A DNA stretch of 64,000 nt from Saccharum officinarum (GCA_020631735.1 CM036159.1:19569511-19633510); one strand, 5' to 3'; numbered from the stretch's first letter, positions 33,291-47,531 are shown. Notes: generated by a model not told the origin, from the sequence alone. Translations and numbers: made by a program.

Positions 33291-36200
33291 CATGTGTATG
33301 TACTCATCAATACATCTATATGACTCATCAATACATCTATATGATTTCAGTTTCCTGCATCCCTCGTTCATCTATGTCTGCTAGCTTCTCGTCTTGATTA
33401 AAGATGATCTGGTTTTCCACGTTGGTGATCTGCATCTTGTGATGTGACAACCAGAAAATGCGTTTGTGTATTTATGTTTTCATATGCTTGGAGTATTATA
33501 GTACATATACCTGGAGTATCACTTGATCCCTTTTTACAGACGGAAGAACCACATGATACTCTTTTTATGTTCAGGATCACTTGATCCTTATTTTTCAGAT
33601 CGGAGTATCACTTCATATCACAACAATACTAATGACTAGAGTATCACTTTTACCTTTTCAGATTGGAGTACGTATCACTTGATACTGGATTGGCGACTTC
33701 TAGAAGCCTCCATCTCTACAATCTAGGTCCATTAATGGTGCTTGTTTTGTGCTAAAATTAATCACGAGGATGTGGCAGCTGAATACCTGACGAAGTGAAC
33801 TTGCTAAGTAGTACGGCTACAGACTGAGTATGAAGTATGTGTATTATATCTTACTAGAAAATTCATGAACATTTTTCCTATCTGACATATTCTTTAATTT
33901 TGCTTATCACAAATGACAAATGGAGTAGCTTATGTGATCATTTACAAGCATGATGGTCCATATTTATCTTATCGTATAGTCATAATTGTATAGATGGAGT
34001 ACATGTTTGATGATGGGGGACCAGAGCGAAAATGCTATGTCTGGATATTTGCTCACTTTCCTGATTTTCTAAATTTCACTTATGCTATGTCTTTTCATAT
34101 CGAAATCTGCAATATATCTGATTTTTCATTATAGAGGTCTGTGTCTAATGCAGCCCTAAAATTAACCTGTCAAGCTCTCGAGTGTTGGTAAATGCAATGA
34201 TACATGACTTATATTCACTGGAAAATGCAAGGTCCTAAATGTCGCTGACATATTTGGAACATTGCCCATATCCTAGATGGACCATGTTTTAGGATATTTT
34301 ATATGAAATTAACTGAATGTACATTGGATTCAATTTGGTAATGATGATTTGTGCAGGCTTTTTAATTTCAGTGGGAAAAACATTATTTTCATCAGCATAC
34401 ATGATTTAGTACAGAAGGAATTATTGATGTTTGCAATTGGTAGTTTCTAGGATGTCTAATAGGTGTGATTCGACTTTCTTTTCTTATCTTCCTATCCTAA
34501 TTTATCTTTTTTTGCTTTGTTTATTTCCACTACTAATTTATGTATGCTAATCAGAGACTTCATTTATTCAGCTTATGTTTTTTTAATCTGTCAACCAAAG
34601 TGACTCTTGTGATTGTTTGGTCGTTTTTTTGTAGTGACAGACCTGATGGCCATGAACATTCAAATTCTGAATGAGAAGGGGTGATGGTCAGTTGAGACAT
34701 CACTTATCCTTGTGTGTGTGCTCCCGGTAATTATGTCTTCCTGTTGTGTTGTCCTCAATTGAATCTTCCTCTGTCTTGCAGTAACCTTTGATTTTTTCTT
34801 GTTTTGAATGTGCTATGCTGGTTTCAATTTTGTAAGAGAGAAATCAAATTAGATAAATATTGATTATGAGATAATGTCTTTGAGAAGGTATGACGGGGGA
34901 GACATATAGTGTCCTTTGCCCTATCTTCTTTTTGATCCCATCCCAACCAATAAACTAATATAGAATATTATTTTGTTCTTAGAAAATCCACATGGACGTC
35001 TTAGAACCTGTTTTCATATGTGCATGTTCTATGGTATTTTTCTGATGAAATTCTGTACAAATGAAGCTAGCTTGACAATTAGTCAACCGTGCTAGACTAG
35101 CTCCTTTGATGCTTGCACATAGTGGGAAAACCTGCTGGTGTTCTCAGTCAATTAGCAGTCCTAAATTTAGTGATTGTAAGAATTAGTTAATATTTCTAGT
35201 CTTTTATGTACATAACCAAGTAATTTGTGCTTAATTTAGTGATTGTAGGATGAATGTGATTAACATTGGATTAGACATTGTGCCACCTTATAGTTGAAGT
35301 GGAATCACTTGATTTTGCATCTCTACAGAAAATATAGAATGCAACCATTGAAATTTTAGTCTTAGAATATCCTTAATCTGCAGCTGAAATTTTTCGAAAC
35401 AAAAATTATGTGCGTCTGTGCGGATTTCGGATTTCTTCAAACTAGTCTTCTCTGAGCTCCACCAGCACATAAGTATGTAAGGAAATCATAATAAATTGTC
35501 ACATCGTGATTGTGTACAAAGATATATATAGTTTAAATACTAATTCTTTAAACCAAAAATTAAATTCTAAAGGCATTAGGAGCTTATCTGTGCAGTCAAA
35601 ATGTTCTCTATTGATTTCTTTTCTTGTCAACTACTATATTGTGAGACCTGTTCACAATATACATCTTACTCGTTTTTTTATTTTTGTGAGACCTGTTCAC
35701 TTGTCCAGTTCTCTAATCTTCTTTTGCTTGTTTAATTTAACGAGTTGCTAGTCTGCTATTCATATTGTTGTTATCTCCTTCCTATCCTTGTTTTGTTTTC
35801 TGGCGGTTTCTCTTTTTATAATAAGGAACCGTAGATTCATTAGTTATTTGCTCTTTAATCTGTAATCCAGTTCACTAATCTTTCTTAAATAAGTAAACAT
35901 CTCAGAGCCGTAGATATATAATAATATCTCCCGCAGCATAAAATAGAAAATATTTTCTCCCTTCTTGTTCGCTTCTTTCAATTTACATGTACATACAAAA
36001 ATAAAAAATAATATTAAGACTTGCATCCAAATTGAGTACAAGAACATGTAGAAATTATAGCTATATGAAGCTTGCTAACTAAGCATTTGCATCGATTTTC
36101 AGCTTAGCAGAAATAGGATGACTTGTACATGATGTCACTTTATATGAATATTATACATTTTGTTGCTGTTATGATAACTTGCTTTCTGTTGCTGCAGCAA

Positions 36201-39187
36201 TTGCTAATAATGCCTATGCTAATTTTCTCATCTAACCATTGTTTATTCCATTTTTGTCTTACACATGTCCAATGATGTTTTATGGAAATATTTGTTATTT
36301 CCTTATTGGCTATGTCTTCTTTTTTGTTTATTACCTAGATTTGCAAACTTATTTTTTTGAATATGAGTAACCATCATTTCTCACGTGGATGAAGACTCTT
36401 TTCTATAACGCTGAGCTCTAAAAATCATGCTGAGCGAACATGAGATGCCACTTGTCTAAACCTGTCAATTATGCTGACAATTGCTAATTTGCTACATATT
36501 TTTTTTTCAGAACTAAACATGAGATGCCACTTGCGTAAACCTGTCAATTATGTAGGCTCTTCTACTTGCAAATTCAAAGTTGTTTTTCCTTGCAACTGTC
36601 TATCATATCCCACTGAGGAGGATTAGCAGCTTATTTACTTGCAAATTATGCCTTCGTCTTAAGCTTGCCTAGCATTGTATATCCCTCATTGAGCTTTATG
36701 TATCCATTCAGACTAAATAAAAAGTCATCTTTGCAATCTATTTTTGTCATGTCTAACTGCTGAGTTTTATACGTCGTTATGCATTCTGATAGACAACATG
36801 ACGATATTAACCAAATATTCTTTTTGAACTTTGTTCAGGATGGAGGAAAATGTCAAAATAAAAAAAAACCCCATTGGTATAGAATAGCTAATGGCAGTTG
36901 ATTTTATTATTTACCAGTTGATTGTTATAGTTCGTTATCGAAATGCACTGGGAGCAGTAGCAGAGACGCGACACCACCACTGTTGGACTCCACCACACTC
37001 TAAGCAGGTTGCAACCACAACACCACCCTAGCTTCTGAGTTCTGAGTTCTCATTTTACCATAAAAATTGCAATTAGCAAAGGGGAGGAGGCTTAGCCAGG
37101 CACGTAAATTTCAATTCTCTAATATGTAGGGGTTAAATTGAATGGATGATCTACTACTATTGTTCACTTGAATTTATCTTTAATTTTCAATTTCAGAGCC
37201 ACCGTGAACTTGTGTTCTAAAAGATTATTTTAGTTCAAATTTAAAATTATTACATAATTATGTGTGATTTTTTTTCTGATCTTGTCAATATTAGTATGGC
37301 GTTATGTTTTTGCCTAGGCTCTACAAAAATCCTGGCTCGGACACTGCTTGTTACTTTATATCATATATTCTTATGTGCAGTCTAGCTAAGTAATGTGAGC
37401 ATATATGCAAATTCCCTGCACATTATGTGCTATAATCTAAAGAATATATTCCGGTCTCTTCTCTAGGGATAGAAAAGTTTAGTATTGTTAATATTAGATC
37501 CCTTTGTGCATTGTCAACATGATTTCGTATATGGAATGACAACAGCTCGATTGACATGGCTTATGGAATCTTAGAATAAATTAAAAGGTGATCTACGGCA
37601 AAATGTTAAATACAGACAGTGGTAATTTGATTGATTGGAGAAATCAGCAGAGTTGTTTGTTTTCCTTGGGTGCAGGTTTTTTGGTAATCTTTTTGAGGCT
37701 TAATATATAGATGAGCTTAGTTTTGGTACTTTAGAACCCCCATTCTTTCAGTGTTATTGTTAACTTGATTATAGGTGTTAGTAAAATTCTATTTACTTGG
37801 TTTGTGTGGATTCCTTCGTTTGAAAGTTAGCCAATTTTCTATTGGATTTTGGATGTGTACCGAAGTGGCGGAGTGCAATTTTCTTATGCTGGTTTGTTTT
37901 TTTCCTTCCTCTCTGCTAAACATTGTCCTGCAAATGTATAAAAGGCTTTCATGGGATTATCATGACTGCCCGGTGTCAATCTAAACAATCAAATTATCTT
38001 GGAGAGAGTCAACGAGAGGTGATAAGGGGAAAGATAGAAATGTGTATATGTTGTAGATCTAAAATGAGCATGCTTCATTTGCTTTTGCATTCAACAAAAA
38101 TTTCAGCATGAGTTCAGTCAATCTGCAGTTCAATTTTTTTTCCTCGAACACACATGTCATTGTCTTAAACGAAAGTAGTCCTAAATCATGCCGAATTCAT
38201 GGTTGGGTTAGTCTTTTAATACATTCGGCTGCAGTTCAAATTCAAATTATGCAGTAACATTTGGTTTAGAGAATCATTGTGTCCATTCCATGGGCTATAG
38301 GTGGTGCGTCCAGGTTTTAGTTGCTTCTCTTTTCTAGATTTCATACTTCCTTTTTCCCATTCAAAAACATTGATTCATTGATGTTTATCCAGTTATTTAA
38401 GAAATCACAAATCAGTATCTGAGTTTGTAGAAAAATGTCTCTTTTATTGTCCACTTTGGACTACTGCAGAACTGGATGTTAAGTCTAGAGAGCAAATTTT
38501 CTTGCTTACTCAGTTTGGTTATCTCCATCGAGCATTCTAATTTTCCTTTCAAGCCAATTTTATGTTTTTCTTTTTTTTACAGGCAAGAACCCTTCTTGTG
38601 TGGATGGATGCTTTCAATTGATTACCACACATAGGTCTCCCCATGGCCTACCTCTAATAAACTATTGGAATCCTGGTATCCTCCATTACATGTGGTATAA
38701 TAGATTGATTTAGAATTATTTATCGATCTGCTACTCATAATCGTGGTTTCAAAGGTGACTAGGCGTCAAGCAAGAGCTGCCTCATGTATTTGTCATGCAA
38801 TGTCTCATGTTTAGGCAATGAATGAGATCATGTTTTTGATACCATATGTTGGGACTTGGGAGAATATCCGATAGTTTTGCACTAATGAATGTGGGCAGGA
38901 AAGGGCCAACATGATTATTTTGTTATAGCATAAATCTAATATTTTCTTTTGGTGCCTTGAACATATTGATGTAGGTCTAGTAAACAAAATATTGTTAGTT
39001 CTTGAATTAATTGAAATTCTTGGTTGCGCTGTCTTTAGTCATGTTCAGGGACATATCCTTCTGTTCATATGAAACATTCTACATGGTGATAATTAAAGGG
39101 TCTATGTACAATCCTATTTTGATAACTGAAGGGCTCATTGTACAACTTTTTTTTTGCATATTGGCCGTTAAGCTTTACAATGAAGCT
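33291..39187 (+). other. AT-rich, intron-like region without recognisable genes
   Basis: There is no long open frame. A few short exon-like pieces with good flanking splice motifs can be seen on the plus strand. One is about 34635-34726 (TTTTTTTGTAG before, GTAATTATG after); another is about 38582-38674 (TTTTTTTACAG before, GTATCCTCC after). Degenerate repeats around GGAGTATCACTTGATCC lie at 33490-33690. A direct repeat containing AACATGAGATGCCACTTG lies near 36437 and 36517, about 80 bp apart. Taken with the GC-rich island to its left, this could be a spliced noncoding transcript, but nothing proves transcription. Confidence 0.35.
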
Positions 39188-39483
39188 ATCTAGCAAAGGA
39201 GGTGATCAAGCAAAAAGATGATAAGAGCAAGGCAAATATAATTGCTAAGAATGTGTGCGTTGCACACGACCTGAGGGCTGATGCACAAGCTCACAACAAG
39301 AACCTGGCATGGATAGTTGTGTTCTGCCTACTAGCTACTATAATTCTATATAGATGGTTTACATTTGATTGTTACATTGCACAACATTGGGCGATCATGA
39401 GACTATGTATATGCTTTGAGCGGTTTTTTTTTTTTGCAAAATGTTCTACAAGTACATTTTCCCAACACCTGGTTCAGAAGTAA
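39188..39483 (+). other. Short exon-like open frame, unrecognised
   Basis: After a possible acceptor (GCTATCTAG) the frame reads a charged, helix-prone segment (KQKDDKSKANIIAKN, then DLRADAQAHNKNLAW). A hydrophobic stretch follows (IVVFCLLATIILYRWF), then an unlikely Phe-rich tail. The first ~45 codons look more coding-like than the surroundings. I recognise no family. Confidence 0.25.
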
Positions 39484-40404
39484 GTAGATACTGCTGCTCA
39501 CTCATTCCTCGAGGAAAAAAGCCTCCTCTAACGTGTGCAAATGCGGTATATTTTCCATATGATCCTGTATTCCTGTGAAACAATATTTTTTGATGTATTA
39601 GTAAACAGGCCGGTTTTGATTCTTACCAAACTAACAATCAAATACCAGTACGAAGTTACGTGACCATTTATTGGGAGTTGGGAACCATCAAAGCAAGGAC
39701 ACAAAACTTAATTATTGGAATTATAAAAAAGTTCTTAATTATTGAAACCACACGTGCGATGTGACTAAAAAAACCGGTCAAGCAACTGCTTCGGGTCAAA
39801 ATAACCACGGACCAAGCAGGGAATCGTGCGGGGAAAAAAATCACGGACCAAAAATACCAGGTGCAGGCCGCGTACGTGAGAAGGGGTCGGGTACTGAATA
39901 ATAATCAGTACCCTAGGTGCTATTTAGCGCAGTCCTATATATATATATATAATCATGGGTGGTGTGGTAAAACACCACCTCAAATGCTTAAAATCCAAGG
40001 GCATCCCTCATGGATGATAAAAGTGATCTTATATTCCATTCTTGTTTTCTAAAAGTTGTAGTTTCCTGTGAGATTACAACAGTCAAATTCTTGCGAAATG
40101 GTCATCACAAATTGTACCCAGCTACATTATTACATCTAGTCGTAGGATTGCAAAATCATCTCATAAGAAACCAATCATATATGATTGCTAACCTGGGTTT
40201 ATTTAGTTGGAGAAAGTTAATATTTTGCTTAGTCAAACAAATATGGAGAAGCTATGTTTAGTTGATGTCTGGGCTCTAAAATGTTAATGGCAGAAAAAAC
40301 ATCATTATTTGTTCTATTTTTACGAACACATTAAGACAATAATTTGTTGAGCAATAAATTTTTCACCTACCCTTTCCCTAAAAAAATACATTTCACTTAG
40401 CCTT
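39484..40404. other. Intergenic region with a small hairpin
   Basis: No gene is present. A perfect 9-bp stem (GGGTACTGA / TCAGTACCC) around a 7-base loop lies at about 39891-39915, followed by a short TA run at 39937-39950. I see no other structure. Confidence 0.45.
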
Positions 40405-40678
40405 TTATCCATCCATTTTAAATTATAAGTCGCTCGTATTTAATGAAGTCAAACTTATATAATTTTGATCAGATTCATAGAGACATTATATCAACATATA
40501 CAATGCCAAACAAATGCAACATCAAAAAAATATTTCATAGGAAACGGTATCTAATGAGTCTAGTTTGATATTGTGGATAATCATGCATTTTTTTTGGTAA
40601 AACTATAGAAACTAAGGAATTTTATTTAAAACAGTAAAAGGTTAAAAGGACTTACGATTTGGAAAGAAGGAGTGTATT
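40405..40678. mobile_element. Degenerate Stowaway-like MITE
   Basis: The left end is TCCATCCATTTTAAATTATA and the right end CTTACGATTTGGAAAGAAGG. These are inverted relatives of the Stowaway CTCCCTCC...AAATTATAAG ends. The interior is AT-rich with GAAGTCAAACTTATATAATT, a typical Stowaway interior. Borders are approximate. Confidence 0.65.
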
Positions 40679-40779
40679 CAAAATTAAAAAACAAAGATAG
40701 TTCTAAAAATACATAAATTTCATTAGAGTATGTAAAAAGGTATGCATATAATCAGAGAAAAAAACAAGGTCATAACTTA

Positions 40780-41034
40780 GGGCAGTCTCAATGGAGAGTC
40801 TCATTTGTATTAAAAAGGTTGCCACACATTTCTTATGTCATTACAGTGTATTCAAAAAGAGAGAGAAGAAATGAGTTTGATGAGACTTTCTTGGCATGAT
40901 TACCAACTATCTATGAGTCACGAGATTAAATGCATATAAAACTATATAATGAAACTTTGTATTGAGAGTGGGTTTTTTATCTAAGTTTCATTGTCTTGGA
41001 AATAACGTCATGAAATTATCCACTGAGACTGGCC
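40780..41034. mobile_element. Tourist-like (PIF/Harbinger) MITE, copy 2
   Basis: The ends are GGGCAGTCTCAATGG and, inward from the right, GGCCAGTCTCAGTGG. A TTA duplication flanks them at 40777-40779 and 41035-41037. It is 255 bp, noncoding, and of the same family as 4473-4657. Confidence 0.85.
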
Positions 41035-41106
41035 TTACAGCCGAGGACGGAGCTAGTCTTCACCCTGTTCGCTTATACTGAAATTTAGCCTATGCTGATA
41101 CTTATG

Positions 41107-44100
41107 TGTCACACCCCAAAATTTTCAATTTTGGGTTGTGCTTAGAAAACACTAAATAAAATAAATGATTTCAATATTTGAATAAATTTATTAGATAAGT
41201 TAAGTTGTTGCTAATTTAAATATAAAAATTGTGGTTTTAAACTTCTTCATATTAATTTGATAATATGGTGTTTGCTTGATGCTTATCTTTGGTGTTGGTG
41301 AGTGCTATTATTTTCAAAATATCATAGGACGACGTTTACTTCTCATCGGAAAACTTTTTGGTATTTTCTGGATTTAAAATTTTAGTTTCCGTGAGCTTAA
41401 TCTTTTTCCTTGATCTCTTCATCAATCTTTTCATGAGCTCCAACTACTTTATTTGGGTTCGTCTCATTCTAAAATATCTCAGAGAATTTTCCCGGAATTT
41501 TGGAGCTTTCGGAGTATTGTTCGCGGCTTAAATAGCAATCCTGGACTTTTAATGCTGAACTTAACTAATTCCAAAAGAAATTAATCCTAAATTTTATCTA
41601 TCTTAAACCAAATACCTTTTGGTTCCTTAACTAATGGAGGATAGTGGTCTGTACAATTCCATGTTGTAGCGTTCTTTTATTTTGGTGGCTGGCCAATTGT
41701 GCTTTGCTGACAGAATGGCTTGTACGGATCAAAGTAGTCAGGCCACGTACTTGAATCTTGATGATGCTAGGCAGCACCGGCTCTCGTAACCTATCAATTT
41801 TTGTTTTCCTTTCCAATCCACTCCGTATTCATCACGCCATGCCTATCCATAAATAGCAATCTCCTTCACGACAGTTGCCTTTGCCATATAACCATTATTA
41901 TCTATTGTCTATATATATACATATATATAGCAAAGCTAGGCCAACGCGGGTAGCACAGAAAAAAAACCGTATTAATTTTGTATGCCACACGGACATACGC
42001 CAAGGACAACAGGAGGTTAAGATCGCCATCGTTCCGCCGCAGTCTACGTGCACATCGTCTGATCTCTTCGCCGTTCACGAATCGTTGCCGAACTTGCTTC
42101 AAGGAAACCATCACCGTCGTCGCGAAGTCAAGTGTCGCCACCACTACGAACTTCGTCAGATCGTCGCCCGTCTCGTGTTGTCCAAGAAGCCGCCGTCGAT
42201 CTTTGGAAATTTCTGGTCATCTTCTCTGGTAAGATGCATCTCGAACCTCCATGTCCATTGGTTCAGCCATGCACGAACCTTCTCTATCTCTATCTTGTTT
42301 GTATGGCATATGTGACCCCAAGCTCCTGTATGTGCAGCTGTTGTAGTTTCACAGATCTCGCATCACGTCTCGATCTGTTCTGTCCACACTCCGCAAGGCT
42401 GTCCGTGTTTTCGACTCCAACTCGCTCAGCCTTTTACACTTGGATGCTGCTGCCGCCGCCGGGTTTTCAGTTTTGCGGCGCCTCCCAAGGTCGCCGTCAT
42501 TTTCTCCAATTCCGACTCCGCTCTCCATCAATGTCTTCTATGTCTGACGCTGCCGGCGGCCACAAGCCATGACTCGCTTACCTGCAAACCGAGCTATCTC
42601 GTGTAGCATGCAATCGTGCACCATGATTAACTGAAGGTCAGCGGCCAAATTAGCCCCTCGTCCCATTATTCTATTGATTAAATCTTATGCTGATGTCATG
42701 TGTATGTCAGTCATGCATCATAAAATCATCGTTCCCTATTTATTGCTCAATCAATAAATTGCATCTTTCATATACGTCGACGTAGACCTGCTCACTGCCA
42801 TTGAGTCTATGTAGTTATATATGCTCATCACTGTCATTATCTTATTTTCATCATATCTGAATCGATGCATGTCTTCTGGACATCAAGCAGCAGTCGGCCA
42901 TGGATGAACGAAGCCACGCCAGGCATGCTATGCACATGTTTTGCCACCAAGTTTCCCGTGTTCCGTCGTTACGGTGACGACGTGCATGTTTTCGCTAGCC
43001 GCCGATGCGCTTTTATGGCCTTGGAAGCTGAAGCCACCATCGGAGCATCTCCACGATGCTGCATGATCAGTACTTTGCAAAGCCGTTGTTGCCATGGGAG
43101 GTGTGACCTGTGTGCTGCCCACTTTCTCCAAGATCAGTCGATGCCAATTTCGTCGCCATCGAGCGTTGTTAATTTCTGCCATCGACAATCGCCGGTGAGC
43201 TTTTCCGTCTGATCCTCTTGCTCTCAGCTGTCCGCTCTCACGTTCGCGTATATCCATATTGTCTCCGTTCCAAGTCGTTCTCATAGCGTTAGCTTCGTAG
43301 CGACGTGCTAGGCAAGATAGTGCAAACGTTCTTCATATCAAATATTTATGACTTTATTAAGTTAAATATTAATTTGATCAATATACATGCAACTAGTTTC
43401 TAATTAATAGCAAAATAGGTGTTAAACTCTGATATTTTATACATATAAATATTTATATGATTTAATTGCTATCATTAATGTGATTTTAAATTATAGTTTT
43501 TCTAGCTGAACCCACATCATATACCGTTACAGTTTAATTTGATTAAAGGATACATACAATCTTGATTAGGCCATATTTTCTCCGTTTTGACTCCGATTTG
43601 ACCCGTTCAAATTGCGTTAGGTTCGTATTTGCGAGCTCTACATGTTGTAGTATTGTACAGTAGGTTTGTGATAATTTATTTTCGAGTTTATATTAAAGTA
43701 ATTATTTATATATAGGAAATCTTAGAAAATTCATAACTTTCACGTTTTAAATCCGAATTTCGTGATCTTTACATCTGTGTGATCGTAGTAACGTGTAGAA
43801 GAGTTTTACAAACTTTTATATTGTTTTGCTACTGTTGGTGTACTGTTTTAAATTATGTCTATTTGTTTGCTTAGTGTATGGTTGCTCGGATGATTGTGTG
43901 TTGGTGCTTGATGATCGAGTATAGACGGTGAGCAGTTTCTTGACGATCAGGAGTATTATTTTGAGCCAGACCAGCAGTATCATCAGGAAAGCTTTGATTA
44001 AGGCAAGTATAACATGGGACCATCCTTGTTGTCCTATTCACTGAAATTATCATACATATGCATGTGTCCTCCTTGACAACCATAGAGATTATAACTTAGC

Positions 44101-45256
44101 TATTGATATCTTGTTTCCTTGTCACCTATGGGTTATGCATTTGGGTAGCTACTGCTAGCGCTTAATTATGAACAATGATCTTGTAATTTGACTAATGGAT
44201 TATGCAATCAACCAATTAAGATGATGTTATTTCTGTTGAAAGGGGGCTAGAGCATGTGGGTTATTTTGATGCTCTAGTTACTCTCCGTAAGGACTTACCT
44301 GTAAGTGATAACCGGGACATACAGTACAGCTGTGAGGGCTATATGGCTCTGGCTCTAGTTGTTCAAGAGATCTTTTCTAGCTTGTTAGAGGTTACCTTAA
44401 ATGGCGTAAGAATGGCTTGCCACGTTGGGTGTAGTGCGAGCCCCTGGCCTAGTGTGTATAGGCTGCGGCTGTTGTGCCACAGGGAAGGGGGGTTCTACAT
44501 CTACCTGCCGAGTGAATCTAATGGCCCTAACTTGTTAGACGAACTTTTGAATGGCTTTATATGGTCTCTGATGTTTTGGGCCTTGCAAACCCATGCATTT
44601 GGAAATCATGACTCACAGTGAAAGTGTACACCTCTGCGCAGAGTTAAAAACTGGTATACTAGCCGTGCTCACGGATACAAGCGGCCTTGGGGATTCTTAC
44701 AGAATAGTTGATCACTATTGTTATATCATGCTTAATTATTGTTGATTATTATTATGCTCATGTTAATGCTATTCATTATCCTTATTACAATTGATCATTG
44801 ATTCATTAATGGGATTTGGATTACCTTGATGCTACTCAATTGCTAATTATATGATGATTAAAAGCTAAACGCAGTCAAACAGTGTCTAGCCTTTTTGAGC
44901 CTCATGAACCCTGTGTTATACTTGTTGAGTTCGACATGGACTCATTCTTGCTATTTCCCCCACACTCCAGTGTGTAATAAGATGCTACTCAGAAAAAGGA
45001 CAAAGGTGTAGTGGAGTTTCCAGAAGACTAGTAGAAGTGCTAGGCATATGTTACCCCCAGTCAGCCGTCCCTGAGAAGAATGGAGCCCGAAGTTTAGTCA
45101 CCGTTCCGCGATACTCTGATGTAAGTGTTAATATAGCTATGTATACGTTATATAATAACATTATTTCTGATACTTTTTCATTCTGGCATATGTGTGGACT
45201 TCCTGGGCACACATATGGTTAGCTTGGTTTTGTTCTTTAGAAAACCGGGTGTGACA
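41107..45256 (+). repeat. Solo-LTR-like sequence (probable Ty3/gypsy LTR, ~4.15 kb)
   Basis: It opens TGTCACACCCC and closes GGGTGTGACA, the inverted TG...CA ends of an LTR. The interior has a TATA-like CCATAAATAGCAATC at about 41846, a leader-like GC-richer stretch (41990-42570) and long AT-rich parts, but no pol domain. Segments match the second copy at 55868-57600, for example CTTTATTTGGGTT...CTTTCGGAGTATT and TTTGACCCGTTCAAATTGCG. No 5-bp duplication is present. Short open frames inside (such as 44256-44621) have no recognisable domain. A truncated nonautonomous element is an alternative. Confidence 0.6.
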
Positions 45257-45896
45257 TCCCTCTACTTATGTGCTCAAAATTTTAGTTGATCCCCTTCTTT
45301 TATCATTTCCCAATTAGGTTTTCTCCCCTTTTAGAATCTATCTTTGTGAACAACATTTTCTCCCCTTTGGCACCAATGACCACAAGAGACCAATTTTAGA
45401 TAGATTACCATGTCATATTATGGGGTTAGGATCAAGTTTGTGGTTCAACCTAGAATGCTTGCATAGATAAAATGCTTCGGTTTGATCCAAGGGTAAGCTT
45501 CTTCACACCTCACTAGAAGGGTTATCATGCACCATGTTGAAGCAAATACTTAAAACAAGTTATCTAGATCAAACACTTAGGATCATAGGCTCTCAAACAA
45601 GTTATATGCTACCACTAGATAATACAAGTTATGGAAACAATAGTGGCACCATATAAACTTCAAATTCATTTGATTTTCATGAATGATCCTAAAACATGTG
45701 AATTATGACTAGATGCACTAAACAAGTCCTTAGCATAGAATGTATGACATGTCAACCAATTATACCTTGGGGATCGAAGGAGAGGCATGTCATATCATTG
45801 GGGTGCATCAACTCATATTGGAGAAGTCAAGTATGTTCAACTCATTCTTTAGCTTGTGAAATCTCTTCTCATCAAGTGGTTTGGTGAATAGATCAG
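45257..45896 (-). other. Sirevirus S2 noncoding tail, truncated
   Basis: The minus strand carries the same kind of polypurine-rich tail as S1: AAAGGGGAGAAAATG near 45360, TAAAAGGGGAGAAAACC near 45320, and GAGCACATAAGTAGAGGGA ending at 45257. The last of these aligns with S1 1640-1659. The sequence then stops at the solo-LTR border, so the S2 3' LTR is missing. Confidence 0.75.
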
Positions 45897-47531
45897 CTAA
45901 TTGATCTCGGTGCCCACATTCTCAATTGCAATGTCACACTTTTGTTCATGATCTCTAATGAAATGATGATGAACATCAATATGCTTTGTTCTTTGATATT
46001 GAACCGGATTGTTGATAAGTTTCACGGCACTTTCATTGTCGCATAGCAATGGCAAATTTTTGAAGTTGATTCCAAAATCTTTCAATGTTGCCTTCATTCA
46101 CAAGATTTGTGCATAACAACTACCCGCGGTGATGTATTCGGCCTCGGCGGTAGATAGTATAATACTATTTTGCTTCTTGGATGACCATGAGACTAGTGAT
46201 CTTCCCAACAATTGACAAGTCCCGGAGGTGCTCTTTCTCTCAACTTTGTCACCGGCATAGTCGGAATCTAAATAACCAACTAGCTCAAAGCTTGCACCTT
46301 TGGGATACCATAATCCAACATCTTGTGTATGCTTTAAGTACCTCAATATTCTCTTTGTTGCCTTCAAATGACTTTCTCTTGGTGAGGCTTGAAATCTTGC
46401 ACACATGCATACACTAAACATCACATCGGGCCTTGATGCCGTCACATAGAGTAGGCTACCAATCATTGATCTATATAGCTTTTGATCCACCATGTTTCCA
46501 CTCTTGTCATTATCCAAGCTTCCATTAATGCTCATTGGAGTTGTAATGCCCTTTGCATCTTCCATGCCAAACTTCTTTAGCATATCCTTGATGTACTTGG
46601 TTTGGATTACAAATGTACCTTCTTTCATTTGTTTGATTGGAAGTCCAAGAAAGAAACTAAGTTCACCAATCAATAACATTTCAAACTCCTTTGCCATCAT
46701 CTTCCCAAACTCATCACAAAAATCTTGATTGGTTGAACCAAATATGATATCATCAACATATATTTGCAACACAAACAAGTCTTTCCCAATCTTCTTGGTG
46801 AAGAGAGTAGTATCCACTTTGCCCATGACAAATCCTTTGGATAGCAAGAAATCTCTTAATCTTTTATACCATGCTCTAGGTGCTTGCTTCAATCTATATA
46901 AAGCTTTTCTCAACTTATAGACATGATTGGGTTTCTTGTCATCTTCAAAACCGGGAGGTTGCTCCACATACACCTCTTCTTGAATGTACCCATTGAGAAA
47001 TGCACTCTTCACATCCATTTGATATAGCTTGATATTGTGAGCACAAACATAAGCAAGTAAGATCCTAATTGCTTCCAATCTTGCAACCGGGGCATATGTT
47101 TCACCAAAGTCAAGACCCTATATTTGTGTGTAACCTTGAGCCACTAGTCTTGCTTTGTTCCTTACTACTATCCCATCTTGATCTTGCTTGTTGCGAAAGA
47201 AACATTTTGTTCTAATGACATTGTGATCACTAGGTTTCTCAACTAGTTCTCATACTTCATTTCTCTTGAAATTGTTGAGCTCTTCATGCATTGCATTTAC
47301 CCAATCCGGATCTCTTAATGCTTTATCAATGTCCTTGGGTTCTTCCATTGACACAAAAGAAGAGTGTGCACAAAATAATGCCAAACTTGATCTAGTTTGA
47401 ACTCCCTTTTGTATGTCACCAATAATGGAATCCAATGGATGGTCTCTAGCAATGTTAGTTGGTTGAAGCACTTGGACTTGATTGCTTGGATGTTGATGGT
47501 GATCATGAGTTGGAGATGATGAACTAGCCAC
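45897..47531 (-). pseudogene. Sirevirus S2 pol, reverse transcriptase and RNase H
   Basis: The longest open piece (47078-46098) shows [18 protein letters not shown], the catalytic [20 protein letters not shown] and the RNase H motif [16 protein letters not shown] at 46098-46100 interrupts RNase H only a few codons from the stop in S1. RNase H continues to 45897 (LLCDNESAVKL, KHIDVHHHFIRDHEQ) and then breaks off before the usual C-terminus. The upstream piece at 47531-47250 has the linker motif DPDWVNAMHEELNNF. Further stops lie between 47250 and 47078. Confidence 0.9.

Noticed and set aside
39891..39920. Hairpin followed by CTAG as a possible Helitron 3' end
   Set aside because: The CTAG touches the stem without the usual short spacer, the next base is not T, and no Helitron 5' TC end or coding sequence is seen.
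41875..43212. Series of 100-146-codon frames as a host gene
   Set aside because: They lie inside the LTR-like sequence, in several frames and both strands, with no domain; they resemble an LTR leader.
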